Source: CAZZHG01 sp964653655 (lineage in GTDB: Bacteria; Bdellovibrionota; FAC87; UBA2466). From it: a stretch of DNA of 18,270 nt. The position numbers and the translations under genes are program-made. The notes below the pieces were generated by a model. That model was not told the origin of the DNA. It made no database searches and worked only from the letters and a program-made list of their open reading frames with translations. Shown one piece after another: positions 1 to 6,415 of this stretch (position 1 is the stretch's first letter; the number at the start of each line of letters is the position of its first letter). The DNA lies in the NCBI GenBank assembly GCA_964653655.1, contig CAZZHG010000096.1:1-18270 (forward strand). Direction: 5' to 3'.

Positions 1-666
1 GTCGAGCAGTGCTATCAGCTCGGCGTGAAATCCTTTTCACTCGCCGGCATCACGGCGCTCTCCACCGGCATGGTGATGTCGCTTCAGTTCGGAATCGGCC
101 TCGAGCGTTTCGGCGGAAAGCTGTACGTTCCGAAAATCGTGGGCTTGTCCATCATGCGCGAGCTCGGGCCCGTTCTGACCTGCCTAATGCTAGCGGGCCG
201 AATCGGCGCCGGCATCGCGGCCGAAATCGGCTCCATGACGGTAACCCAGCAGATAGACGCCATCCGGGCGCTCGGCACGGACCCGATCAAGCGGGTCGTG
301 ATCCCCAGAGTGCTCGCGATGCTCGTCATGGCGCCTTTGCTGACGACGCTCGCCGACCTGATCGGGATTTTCGGCGGCATGTGGCTGTCCTACGTCGAGC
401 TCAATATCCGCCCCGAGTTTTACTTCCACGAGGCCATTTCCGCGATTCAGACGAGCGACTTCATGACGGGATTCGCGAAAAGTTTCTTCTTCGGGCTCAT
501 CATCGCTTTCACCGGCTGCTATTACGGCCTGAAGACCACCGGCGGAACCCAAGGCGTGGGACAGTCGACCACTCAAGCCGTGGTCACGTCGTGCATTCTC
601 ATCACCATCATGGACTTCGTGCTGACGAAGCTCTTCATGATCATAGAGCGAGGCATCGGTGGCTGA
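1..666 (+). CDS. mlaE: MlaE-like phospholipid ABC transporter permease (5' end cut off)
   Basis: Inner-membrane permease of the Mla (maintenance of lipid asymmetry) ABC transporter, which moves phospholipids between the inner membrane and the periplasmic MCE ring. The reading frame is open from base 1, and the residues before the GTG at 25 (VEQCYQLG) continue the family pattern, so the true start lies upstream of the window. Family hallmarks visible are TGMVMSLQ near the beginning, the central block RELGPVLTCLMLAGRIGAGIAAEI, and IDAIRALGTDPIKRVVIPR. Several hydrophobic helices follow, ending in a membrane segment around VVTSCILITIMDFVLTKLF. The 3' end overlaps the GTG of mlaF by 8 bases, and mlaD follows, which is the usual order of this module. 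Identification is secure; only the N-terminus is missing. Confidence 0.95.
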   Translation, partial: VEQCYQLGVKSFSLAGITALSTGMVMSLQFGIGLERFGGKLYVPKIVGLSIMRELGPVLTCLMLAGRIGAGIAAEIGSMTVTQQIDAIRALGTDPIKRVVIPRVLAMLVMAPLLTTLADLIGIFGGMWLSYVELNIRPEFYFHEAISAIQTSDFMTGFAKSFFFGLIIAFTGCYYGLKTTGGTQGVGQSTTQAVVTSCILITIMDFVLTKLFMIIERGIGG

Positions 667-1396
667 CGCAATAATCGAATTCATGAAGGTCGGCAAAAAG
701 TACGGGGGCAAGACCGTGCACGAGGCCATCGATCTGGACATCCAAAAAGGGGAGATCCTCACCCTCATGGGCGGCAGCGGATCGGGAAAGAGTGTGCTCC
801 TTCGGTCGCTCATCGGGTTGGAGCGCCCCGACTCGGGCAAGATTCTGTTTCACGGGCAGGACATCACGAAGCTCTCCGAGGAGGATCTGACCGACGTGCG
901 AAAGCGCATCGCTTACTGCTTTCAGTACGGCGCCCTCTTCGACAGTCTCTCGGTTTACGAGAACCTCGCCTATCCGCTGCGCGAGCATACCAAGAAGTCG
1001 GAATCGGAAATCAGTGAGCGGGTAGCCGGCGCCCTGAATGCAATCGGCCTGTCGGGCACCGAGAAGCTTCTTCCCTCGGACTTGAGCGGTGGCATGCAAC
1101 GCCGGGTAGGCGTGGCCAGGGCCATCATCATGGAGCCGGAAGTGATTCTTTACGACGAGCCGACGACCGGGCTCGACCCTTTCAACACGAAGCAGATTCT
1201 GAAAATCATTCTGCACCTGCAGAAGCAGGGCTGTACGTCGGTTCTCGTGACTCACGACATGACGAGCATTTTCGAAGTGACGGATCGGGTGGCGTTCCTC
1301 AGAGACGGGAAAATCCGGGCTCTAGGAACCGCGGATGAGATCCGCGCCACCAAGGATCCCGTCCTCAAGGGATTCATCAACGGGGAGATGATGTAG
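659..1396 (+). CDS. mlaF: MlaF-like ABC transporter ATPase
   Basis: Cytoplasmic ATPase that powers the MlaE permease. The 245-residue product has the complete ABC set: Walker A GGSGSGKS (residues 38-45), Q-loop Gln89 in CFQYGALF, signature LSGGMQRR (142-149), Walker B VILYDEP (162-168) followed by TTGLDP, and switch His199 in VTHD. The CFQYGALFDSLSVYEN stretch is typical of the MlaF/Ttg2A group rather than of sugar importers. The start is a GTG overlapping the end of mlaE, preceded by GAGG (650-653) with a 5-base spacer, so translation is probably coupled. The length is normal for the family, and mlaD begins on the base after its stop codon. Confidence 0.96.
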   Translation: MADAIIEFMKVGKKYGGKTVHEAIDLDIQKGEILTLMGGSGSGKSVLLRSLIGLERPDSGKILFHGQDITKLSEEDLTDVRKRIAYCFQYGALFDSLSVYENLAYPLREHTKKSESEISERVAGALNAIGLSGTEKLLPSDLSGGMQRRVGVARAIIMEPEVILYDEPTTGLDPFNTKQILKIILHLQKQGCTSVLVTHDMTSIFEVTDRVAFLRDGKIRALGTADEIRATKDPVLKGFINGEMM

Positions 1397-2200
1397 ATGG
1401 ACAAGAAAGTAGCCAATAACCTGATAGTCGGCATCATAGTCGCCGTCGGGTTCATCGCCTTCGTCTTCATCCTCTTCAATATAGGAGGCGGGATGGGGGT
1501 TCTGACCTCCCAGTACACGCTCCTCGGCAAGTTCAAGGACGTGAAGGGTGTGCACACGGGTTCCGAAATCTCCCTCGCCGGGCTTCGCATCGGCGTGGTC
1601 AAGACCATCACCGTAAGCAAGGACGACTCCAAGGAGCTCATCGTGGAGCTCAACGTGACCAAAGCGATGAAGGAACGGATCCGTAAAGACTCACGCGCGA
1701 TCATCCGCACCCAGGGCGTTTTGGGCGACAAGTACGTCGAGATCACCATCGGATCGAACGCCGAGCCCGTGCTGGAGTCCGGCTCCTTCATCGAGACCGA
1801 GGAGCCCGAAGACCTTTTCACGAAGGGCGGCTCCCTCGTGCAGGACATTTCGAAGCAGTTCAACGAAGGCGGCGAGCTCAAGGAAGTTCTGAAGAACCTA
1901 AACTCCTTGGTGAAGAATCTGAACACCATCACTTCCGACGTGAAGACCCACAAGGGGCTTCTGAACGCCATGGTCTACGGCAACGCCGGGCCGAAGCTCG
2001 ACGCCTCGATGGCCAGCCTGGAGTCCATCATGAAGAAGGTGGAAAAGGGCGAAGGAACTCTCGGATCTCTGGTCAACGATCCGACAGTTTACGAGGATTT
2101 GAAGAGCCTTCTCGGAGGGGCGAAGCGCAGCAACGTGCTGAAGTACTTCATGCGCAGCTTCATCGAGGACGGCGAGAAAAAACCCAAAGAAAAAGAATGA
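1397..2200 (+). CDS. mlaD: MlaD-like MCE-domain lipid-binding protein
   Basis: Membrane-anchored MCE protein that forms the periplasmic ring of the Mla transporter. It has one N-terminal membrane helix (about residues 8-27, LIVGIIVAVGFIAFVFILF). The MCE domain follows at about residues 40-120, with the expected GVHTGSEISLAGLRIGVV, QGVLGDKYVEI and final SGSFIET segments. A roughly 130-residue helical tail follows (QFNEGGELKEVLKNLNSL and similar heptad-like stretches, then MASLESIMKKVEKGEGTLGSLVND), as in many MCE proteins of this size. The C-terminus is highly charged, ending EKKPKEKE. The ATG abuts the mlaF stop with no gap, and GGGGAG (1382-1387) is a plausible ribosome site. No mlaC or mlaB follows; an inverted repeat begins at the stop codon. 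Confidence 0.94.
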   Translation: MDKKVANNLIVGIIVAVGFIAFVFILFNIGGGMGVLTSQYTLLGKFKDVKGVHTGSEISLAGLRIGVVKTITVSKDDSKELIVELNVTKAMKERIRKDSRAIIRTQGVLGDKYVEITIGSNAEPVLESGSFIETEEPEDLFTKGGSLVQDISKQFNEGGELKEVLKNLNSLVKNLNTITSDVKTHKGLLNAMVYGNAGPKLDASMASLESIMKKVEKGEGTLGSLVNDPTVYEDLKSLLGGAKRSNVLKYFMRSFIEDGEKKPKEKE

Positions 2201-2280
2201 GAGCGAGAATGAGTCTTAGAATGAGTGAAAAGGCAGGGTCTTTCCCGTCCCTCTCATTCTAAGACTCATTCTCGCTCTCA
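2198..2280. terminator. Perfect 28-bp inverted repeat between convergent genes, probable bidirectional terminator
   Basis: The left arm (2198-2225) and right arm (2253-2280) are perfect reverse complements of 28 bases, separated by a 27-base loop. The arm begins with the TGA stop codon of mlaD and contains GAGAGCGAG and two GAATGAG-like blocks. Read on the minus strand, the hairpin is followed by a T-rich run (complement of the A-rich 2176-2196), so it could end transcription of the sigma-54 activator gene. On the plus strand only a short TTT follows. The arms are much longer than an ordinary intrinsic terminator, so a repeat-family origin is also possible. Confidence 0.7.
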
Positions 2281-2292
2281 AGTTTCGTAGGG

Positions 2293-3660
2293 CTAGGCCG
2301 TAATCCGCAGGCCTTTGCGTTTCAGCTTTTCCACCAGCGTAGTCCGGTTCAACCCCAGCAAACTAGCCGCCTGGTTCTTGTTGCCGTCGGTCCTCTGAAG
2401 GGCCTGCAGGATTAGCTCGTTCTCGAATTCGTTCACGGCGACGTTGAAATCGAGTCCCGTCTCGGGAAGCTCCACGTTCGCGACGAATCGATCGAGGCGG
2501 ATGTTTTTGAAATGCTTAACGGGAATGTCTTTCAGCTCGACGATGCCCTCGTCGCGCTTCAGAACCACGACCCGCTCCATCAGGTTTTCGAGCTCGCGGA
2601 TGTTGCCCGGCCAGTGGTACTCGGTGAGGCTCAGCATCGCCTCCTCGGAAATTCCGGGAATGTTCTTCTGGTTCTGCGTCGCGAACTTTTCCAGGAAATG
2701 GAACGCAAGCAGCGGAATGTCGGACTTGCGGCTTCTCAAGGGCGGCAGAAACACCGGAATCACGTTCAGGCGATAGAACAGGTCCTCGCGGAACCGCTTT
2801 TCGGCGACCGCCGTCTCGAGATCCTGATTCGTCGCCGCGATGATCCGGGCTTCGAGGGTCAGACTGTGAGGGCTCCCCACCGACTCGTAGACCCGGTTCT
2901 GAATCGCCCGCAAAATCTTCGCCTGCAAATCGAAGGGGAGATCGCTTATTTCGTCGAGAAAGAGCGTCCCGTTTCCGGCGAGCTGGAATCGGCCCGAGCG
3001 GTTCTGGGTCGCGCCGGTGAAGGCTCCCTTCACGTGGCCGAATAGCTCGCTCTCTAAGAGAGTCCCGGGAATGGCGCCGCAGTTCACGGCTACCCAAGGG
3101 GATTTGCGCCGGGCGCTCAGATCGTGAATGGCGCGGGCGACGACTTCCTTGCCGGTTCCGCTTTCGCCGGTGATGAGCACCGTCGATTCGGTTCCGCGGA
3201 TACTCAAAATGAGCTGAAAGATTTCCAGAATCTTGGGATGTTTGCCGACGAACTGGGCGAAGGGAAACTCGAGCTGCCCCTCCTGCACCGCATCCGGCAC
3301 GACACGGGCGAGAGTTTCCTCGATCACTGCGTCGAACGTCTCGGGGCTCTGGCGCCCATCGAGATAGTTGGAAGCCCCCGACCGGATGCAGGCCACGACC
3401 CGGTTCGGAAGCGCGGAGTCGCTAATCGCCAATACGGCGGCGCTGGGCCGCGACTGCTTCAGGCGCGCGATATCGGCGACGTCGGCTTCCTCCCGCACGC
3501 GCCACACGCACAAATGAAACAGCTGGTTCTGAAGCAGCTTGAACGCCTCTTCCTTGTCGCCGCAAGCGACCACCCAATGGTGGCGTGCCTGAAGGCGCTC
3601 CTTGAAAGCGGCGCACTGTTCTGACTCGGGCTCGTAGATTAGAACGCGGCTCGTCGGCAT
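2293..3660 (-). CDS. Sigma-54-dependent activator, FlrA/FleQ-like, with degenerate receiver domain
   Basis: Enhancer-binding transcription activator of RNA polymerase-sigma-54, 455 residues from the chosen ATG. Residues 5-120 resemble a response-regulator receiver but lack the phosphate-accepting site: the strand that should end in Asp reads FHLCVWRVREE, the usual acidic pair is EPE, and the conserved Lys is missing in ASNYLDGRQ. The AAA+ domain is complete, with Walker A GESGTGKE (165-172), the sigma-54 contact loop GAFTGA (212-217), Walker B GTLFLDE (231-237) and GNIREL (353-358). A Fis-type helix-turn-helix ends the protein (about 411-455), with LGLNRTTLVEKL, a sequence typical of FlrA/FleQ flagellar regulators. 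The frame stays open upstream to 3798, but that part overlaps the likely promoter and reads as non-homologous sequence, so ATG 3660 is preferred. The target genes are not shown by the window. Confidence 0.9.
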   Translation of the reverse strand: MPTSRVLIYEPESEQCAAFKERLQARHHWVVACGDKEEAFKLLQNQLFHLCVWRVREEADVADIARLKQSRPSAAVLAISDSALPNRVVACIRSGASNYLDGRQSPETFDAVIEETLARVVPDAVQEGQLEFPFAQFVGKHPKILEIFQLILSIRGTESTVLITGESGTGKEVVARAIHDLSARRKSPWVAVNCGAIPGTLLESELFGHVKGAFTGATQNRSGRFQLAGNGTLFLDEISDLPFDLQAKILRAIQNRVYESVGSPHSLTLEARIIAATNQDLETAVAEKRFREDLFYRLNVIPVFLPPLRSRKSDIPLLAFHFLEKFATQNQKNIPGISEEAMLSLTEYHWPGNIRELENLMERVVVLKRDEGIVELKDIPVKHFKNIRLDRFVANVELPETGLDFNVAVNEFENELILQALQRTDGNKNQAASLLGLNRTTLVEKLKRKGLRITA

Positions 3661-3770
3661 CGGCTTCGATTCGCAACAATCCGCGGCAGAAAGGACACAA
3701 CTGTGCCCTGGAGTACGTCTGCTGCGGAATTCAATTAGTGGGAAATATTGAGTAAGGAGGCTACTCTTAA

Positions 3771-3798
3771 ATTTTAGCGGAGCTGTATTTAATGTCAA
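3771..3798 (-). promoter_or_regulatory. Sigma-70-type promoter of the sigma-54 activator gene
   Basis: On the minus strand TTGACA (3798-3793) is a perfect -35 box, followed after 16 bases by TAAAAT (3776-3771), a 5-of-6 match to the -10 box. Transcription would begin near 3764, leaving a leader of about 100 bases before the ATG at 3660. This placement supports the shorter start of the activator. The surrounding 3661-3837 stretch is markedly A/T-rich compared with the coding regions and holds no gene that I can support. Confidence 0.6.
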
Positions 3799-3807
3799 TC
3801 CATTGAC
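3794..3807. promoter_or_regulatory. Palindromic operator candidate overlapping the -35 box
   Basis: GTCAAT-CC-ATTGAC is a perfect 6-2-6 inverted repeat. One arm overlaps five of the six bases of the TTGACA -35 box of the activator promoter, a position where a bound dimer would block polymerase. Which protein binds is unknown. Confidence 0.4.
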
Positions 3808-3837
3808 GGGATTTCAGAAAGATTGTCGCAAAAGACG

Positions 3838-5101
3838 TCAGAGCTGATAGCTACCGGCGAAATAAATCCCGAGCATCGTCTGAACGACCCGCTGAATGTC
3901 GGTGGAGTTGAAGAAGGCCTGGCCTTTACCGACACCCTTCGAATAAGTGACCCCGAGTGAGATGGAAGTGCCCGAGCGGTACACGCTTCCGGCGAAAGTC
4001 GCGCCGATTTGATCCACCTTCGCGCCCTGATTCACGCCGCCGGTGATGAGCGGCCGCGAGTTCGCGTTGTTCGAGTAAAGCCCTCCCCGAACCGCGAGCC
4101 AATCCAGAACGAAATACTCTCCTCCAAACGACCAGTTGAACGTGGCGCCGAGCGGATACTCGGAATAGTTCACCTGCGGACTGTGGTAGTCGAGCTGCGC
4201 GGTGAAGAGCGCCTCGCGGCTGATGAAATAAGCGGTACCGATACTGACCGAGAAGTTCACGGGCGCGGCGAAGTAATTTTTCGTGTTGTCGACGAGGGTC
4301 AGGTCGTGGGTGACGGTACCATCGGGCGTGATCGGAACGCCGCTGCCGTCCACTTTCATGTCGAGAGTGCTCGTCGAGCCGCTGCCGCCGAAGTTGTAGT
4401 TCTTCGAGAAGACGAACCCGAACGACCACTTCGTAACGGGCATCCATTCGAGGCCGACCTTGAAGACTCCGCCGAAGCTGCGCTGGCTGAAATGGGCCTG
4501 ATGCAGGTTGTACTTGCCGGTGCCCACCGGATCGTAGAGCACGAGCGTATTGTCGATGAACTTGAGATTGCGCGCGAGCGCGAGAAACGAAACGCCGAGA
4601 GCGAGATTCGGCGCGATTTCCCGGGCGTAGGCGGGACCTATGAGGTAGGTCACGTCCTGCTTCGAAATCTTGCGGACGAAAGCGCGCGGATCCACCCCCG
4701 TGGAAGCCGGCCGATCCGCCCGGTCGTCCTGATCGATGTCGTCGGAGTTCGGCGTTACGACGGCGAATCCGAATTTACCCTTGCCCACCGTCTGAGTGAA
4801 TCCGAAAAACGAGGGAACGAAGGCCTGGGACTTATAGACGTAGTTCTGTCCAGGGTAGATATTCTCGTACGTCTGCCGGCCGATATTGAAGGCGTTGGCC
4901 GAAATGTTGAGATAGTTCTCGAGGGAAAACGCGATGCCCGCGGGATTATGGTAAATGCCGCTCGGATCGTCGGAGATCGCCACGAACGCTCCACCAAGGC
5001 CGGAGGCGCGCTCACCGATGAGGACGTCCTTGTAATAGTTCGTGCTGGCTTTCGCGGGGCTAACGAAAAAAAAAAGCGAGGATAAGAAGACTGGAATTCA
5101 T
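3838..5101 (-). CDS. FadL/TodX-like outer-membrane beta-barrel protein, frame broken at a poly-T run in the signal peptide
   Basis: Probable outer-membrane transport barrel. The N-terminal GERASGLGGAFVAISDDPSG followed by IYHNPAG is the hallmark of the OmpP1/FadL/TodX family. The rest is rich in alternating aromatic strands (FSFGFVFSKNYNFGG, YFVLDWLAVRGGLYS, TSISLGVTYSKG). The uninterrupted frame runs only from about 5095 and its first usual start codon is GTG 4983, inside the conserved motif, so that start would delete the export signal. The ATG at 5101 overlaps the TGA of the M48 gene (ATGA) but lies in another frame; reading from it gives 13 residues and a stop. Removing one base from the ten-T run (5066-5075) joins the frames and yields MNSSLLILAFFFVSPAKAS, a good signal peptide, and a 420-residue protein. 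This is either phase variation, transcriptional slippage or a sequence error. Confidence 0.8.
5066..5075. repeat. Homopolymer of ten A (ten T on the coding strand) in the signal-peptide region
   Basis: It is the longest single-base run that I noticed in the window and falls exactly where the outer-membrane protein gene changes frame. Nine or twelve bases would restore the frame from the coupled ATG at 5101; ten does not. Runs of this length are prone to slipped-strand mispairing in cells and also to sequencing miscounts. Confidence 0.95.
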
Positions 5102-5916
5102 GGACGCAATGAGGATTGGGCCGCCGCGAGCCTGGTCTGCATGACCTTCTCGTCCCCGAGGGACCGGTTGGCGACGCCCTCCGCCGCCACCCGCGTTTTC
5201 AGCTTGGCCAAACGTTCCGCCGACGGACGATTCGCCTTGGGAAACTTGGACGAACCGGCGCGTTCCAGAAACTTCATGAGCCCCGTCGGGTTATACCCGC
5301 AAGAAGCGGTGTACGAGACCGCCGCCGCATCCGCTTCAGTCTCCAAAGGTTCCCCAAGACCCTTCTCCAAAAGGAGATCCATGCCTTTGTTCACGATGGA
5401 GGAAAGGGAAACCCCGAGGGTGGAACGGCCGCGGGACAGAAAGCTGACTACCACGGAGCCCGCGGTCGCTTCCCGCTGCGGAAGAATCTGCTCGGCCATG
5501 TGGCGCTCGTTCACGTGAGCGATCTCGTGGGCCAAAACCCCCGCCAGCTCAGACTCGTCCTTGACCGCCGCGACGAGACCCGAAGTCACGAACACATAGC
5601 CGCCGGGAACGGCGAAGGCGTTCAGCTCGGGGCTGCGGACGATGCCGAAATGAAACTTGAGCTCGGGGCGGCCGATTCTCCTGGCCAGCGTCGCGCCGAC
5701 GAGCCGCACGTACTCTTCCGCTTTGTTGCCTTCCGGCAAGGCTCCGAAGTGGCCGAGAAGCTTCGCGGCCATTTGGCGGCCCACCACGAGCTCGTCATTC
5801 ACTTCGAGGGCGAGCCGCTCGAGCTGTTCCTGGTTCGGTTTGGTGGCGACTTCCGGCGTGGAAGAGCAGCCCGCGACGAGAATGAGACCCGAAAGAAGCA
5901 AAAGAGTTTTCTTCAT
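5098..5916 (-). CDS. M48-family zinc metalloprotease lipoprotein
   Basis: Periplasmic zinc peptidase related to LoiP/BepA/YcaL, enzymes that degrade or assist misassembled outer-membrane proteins. From ATG 5916 the protein has 272 residues. It has a lipoprotein signal (MKKTLLLLSGLILVAGC, lipobox VAGC, Cys17), the zinc site HEIAH (130-134), and the third ligand within ETEAD (192-196). The FAVPGGYVFVTSGL segment before the active site is typical of the family. The frame extends upstream to 6003, but that part lacks a signal and overlaps the preceding gene, so the MKK start is chosen. Its ATG follows the SH3 gene stop by 10 bases, and its TGA overlaps the ATG of the outer-membrane protein gene. 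This coupling suggests a role in processing or quality control of that barrel, which is inference. No TPR repeats are present, unlike BepA. Confidence 0.92.
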   Translation of the reverse strand: MKKTLLLLSGLILVAGCSSTPEVATKPNQEQLERLALEVNDELVVGRQMAAKLLGHFGALPEGNKAEEYVRLVGATLARRIGRPELKFHFGIVRSPELNAFAVPGGYVFVTSGLVAAVKDESELAGVLAHEIAHVNERHMAEQILPQREATAGSVVVSFLSRGRSTLGVSLSSIVNKGMDLLLEKGLGEPLETEADAAAVSYTASCGYNPTGLMKFLERAGSSKFPKANRPSAERLAKLKTRVAAEGVANRSLGDEKVMQTRLAAAQSSLRP

Positions 5917-5926
5917 AAAGTGCGGA

Positions 5927-6415
5927 TTAGTCAGGAAGTTTAGCAGAGAGCCGGAACTTGTCGAGAAGGGCCGCGGAGACGGCCGCTTCCTCCATTCGGG
6001 CAAGCGCCTCGTAGTCGGTCGGATATTTCTCCTGACCTTTTCTGGCGCGTTCCGTAAGCATCAAACCGCGGGTCGCGGCGGAACCCGCGAAGGACGCCGG
6101 CCGGCGACGGCTCGCTTTTTCGAGGCTCGTGCCGGTGGGGAGATTGGAAAGCTCGGAGGCTCCGATGGGCGGATAGCGGCTTAGAAACAAACGGGGAATC
6201 CAGCCCGAGAGTTTCGGAGTCTTCACTTCGAACCAAAGATCGTTTTTCGAAACGACCGACAGCGCGTCTCCCCGCTTCACCTTCGCGACCATGGCTCCCG
6301 CGGTCTTGGGTTCCTTGCGCACCTCGGCGCGAATCGCTTGAACGTAAAAAGTCTCGCTTTGAGCGCCCCAGGCCACGGCGCTCAGCAACAAACCGGAAAG
6401 AACCAAACCTCTCAT
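5927..6415 (-). CDS. Secreted SH3-domain protein
   Basis: Small exported protein of 162 residues. A cleavable signal peptide (about residues 1-18, ending SAVAWGA) is followed by a bacterial SH3 domain at about residues 22-80. The domain shows the usual pattern FYVQAIRAEVRKEPKTAG, VKRGDALSVVSKNDLWFEV and LSGWIPRLFLS. Such domains usually bind peptidoglycan or periplasmic partners. The remaining ~80 residues are charged and have no fold that I recognise. The ATG overlaps the TGA of the cyclase gene (ATGA, 6412-6415), so the two are probably translationally coupled. The ligand is unknown; the neighbours suggest an envelope-sensing role. Confidence 0.85.
   Translation of the reverse strand: MRGLVLSGLLLSAVAWGAQSETFYVQAIRAEVRKEPKTAGAMVAKVKRGDALSVVSKNDLWFEVKTPKLSGWIPRLFLSRYPPIGASELSNLPTGTSLEKASRRRPASFAGSAATRGLMLTERARKGQEKYPTDYEALARMEEAAVSAALLDKFRLSAKLPD

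Noticed and set aside
5093..5098. ATT directly after the in-frame TGA as a start for the barrel gene
   Set aside because: It would give a plausible leader, but ATT starts are very rare and no ribosome site precedes it; the coupled ATG plus run-length change is simpler.
4009..5943. Long open frames on the plus strand opposite the barrel and M48 genes (for example 4009-5085 and 5116-5943)
   Set aside because: They are Arg- and Glu-rich mirror translations of genes with clear domains on the minus strand, with no recognisable motifs of their own. High GC makes such frames common.
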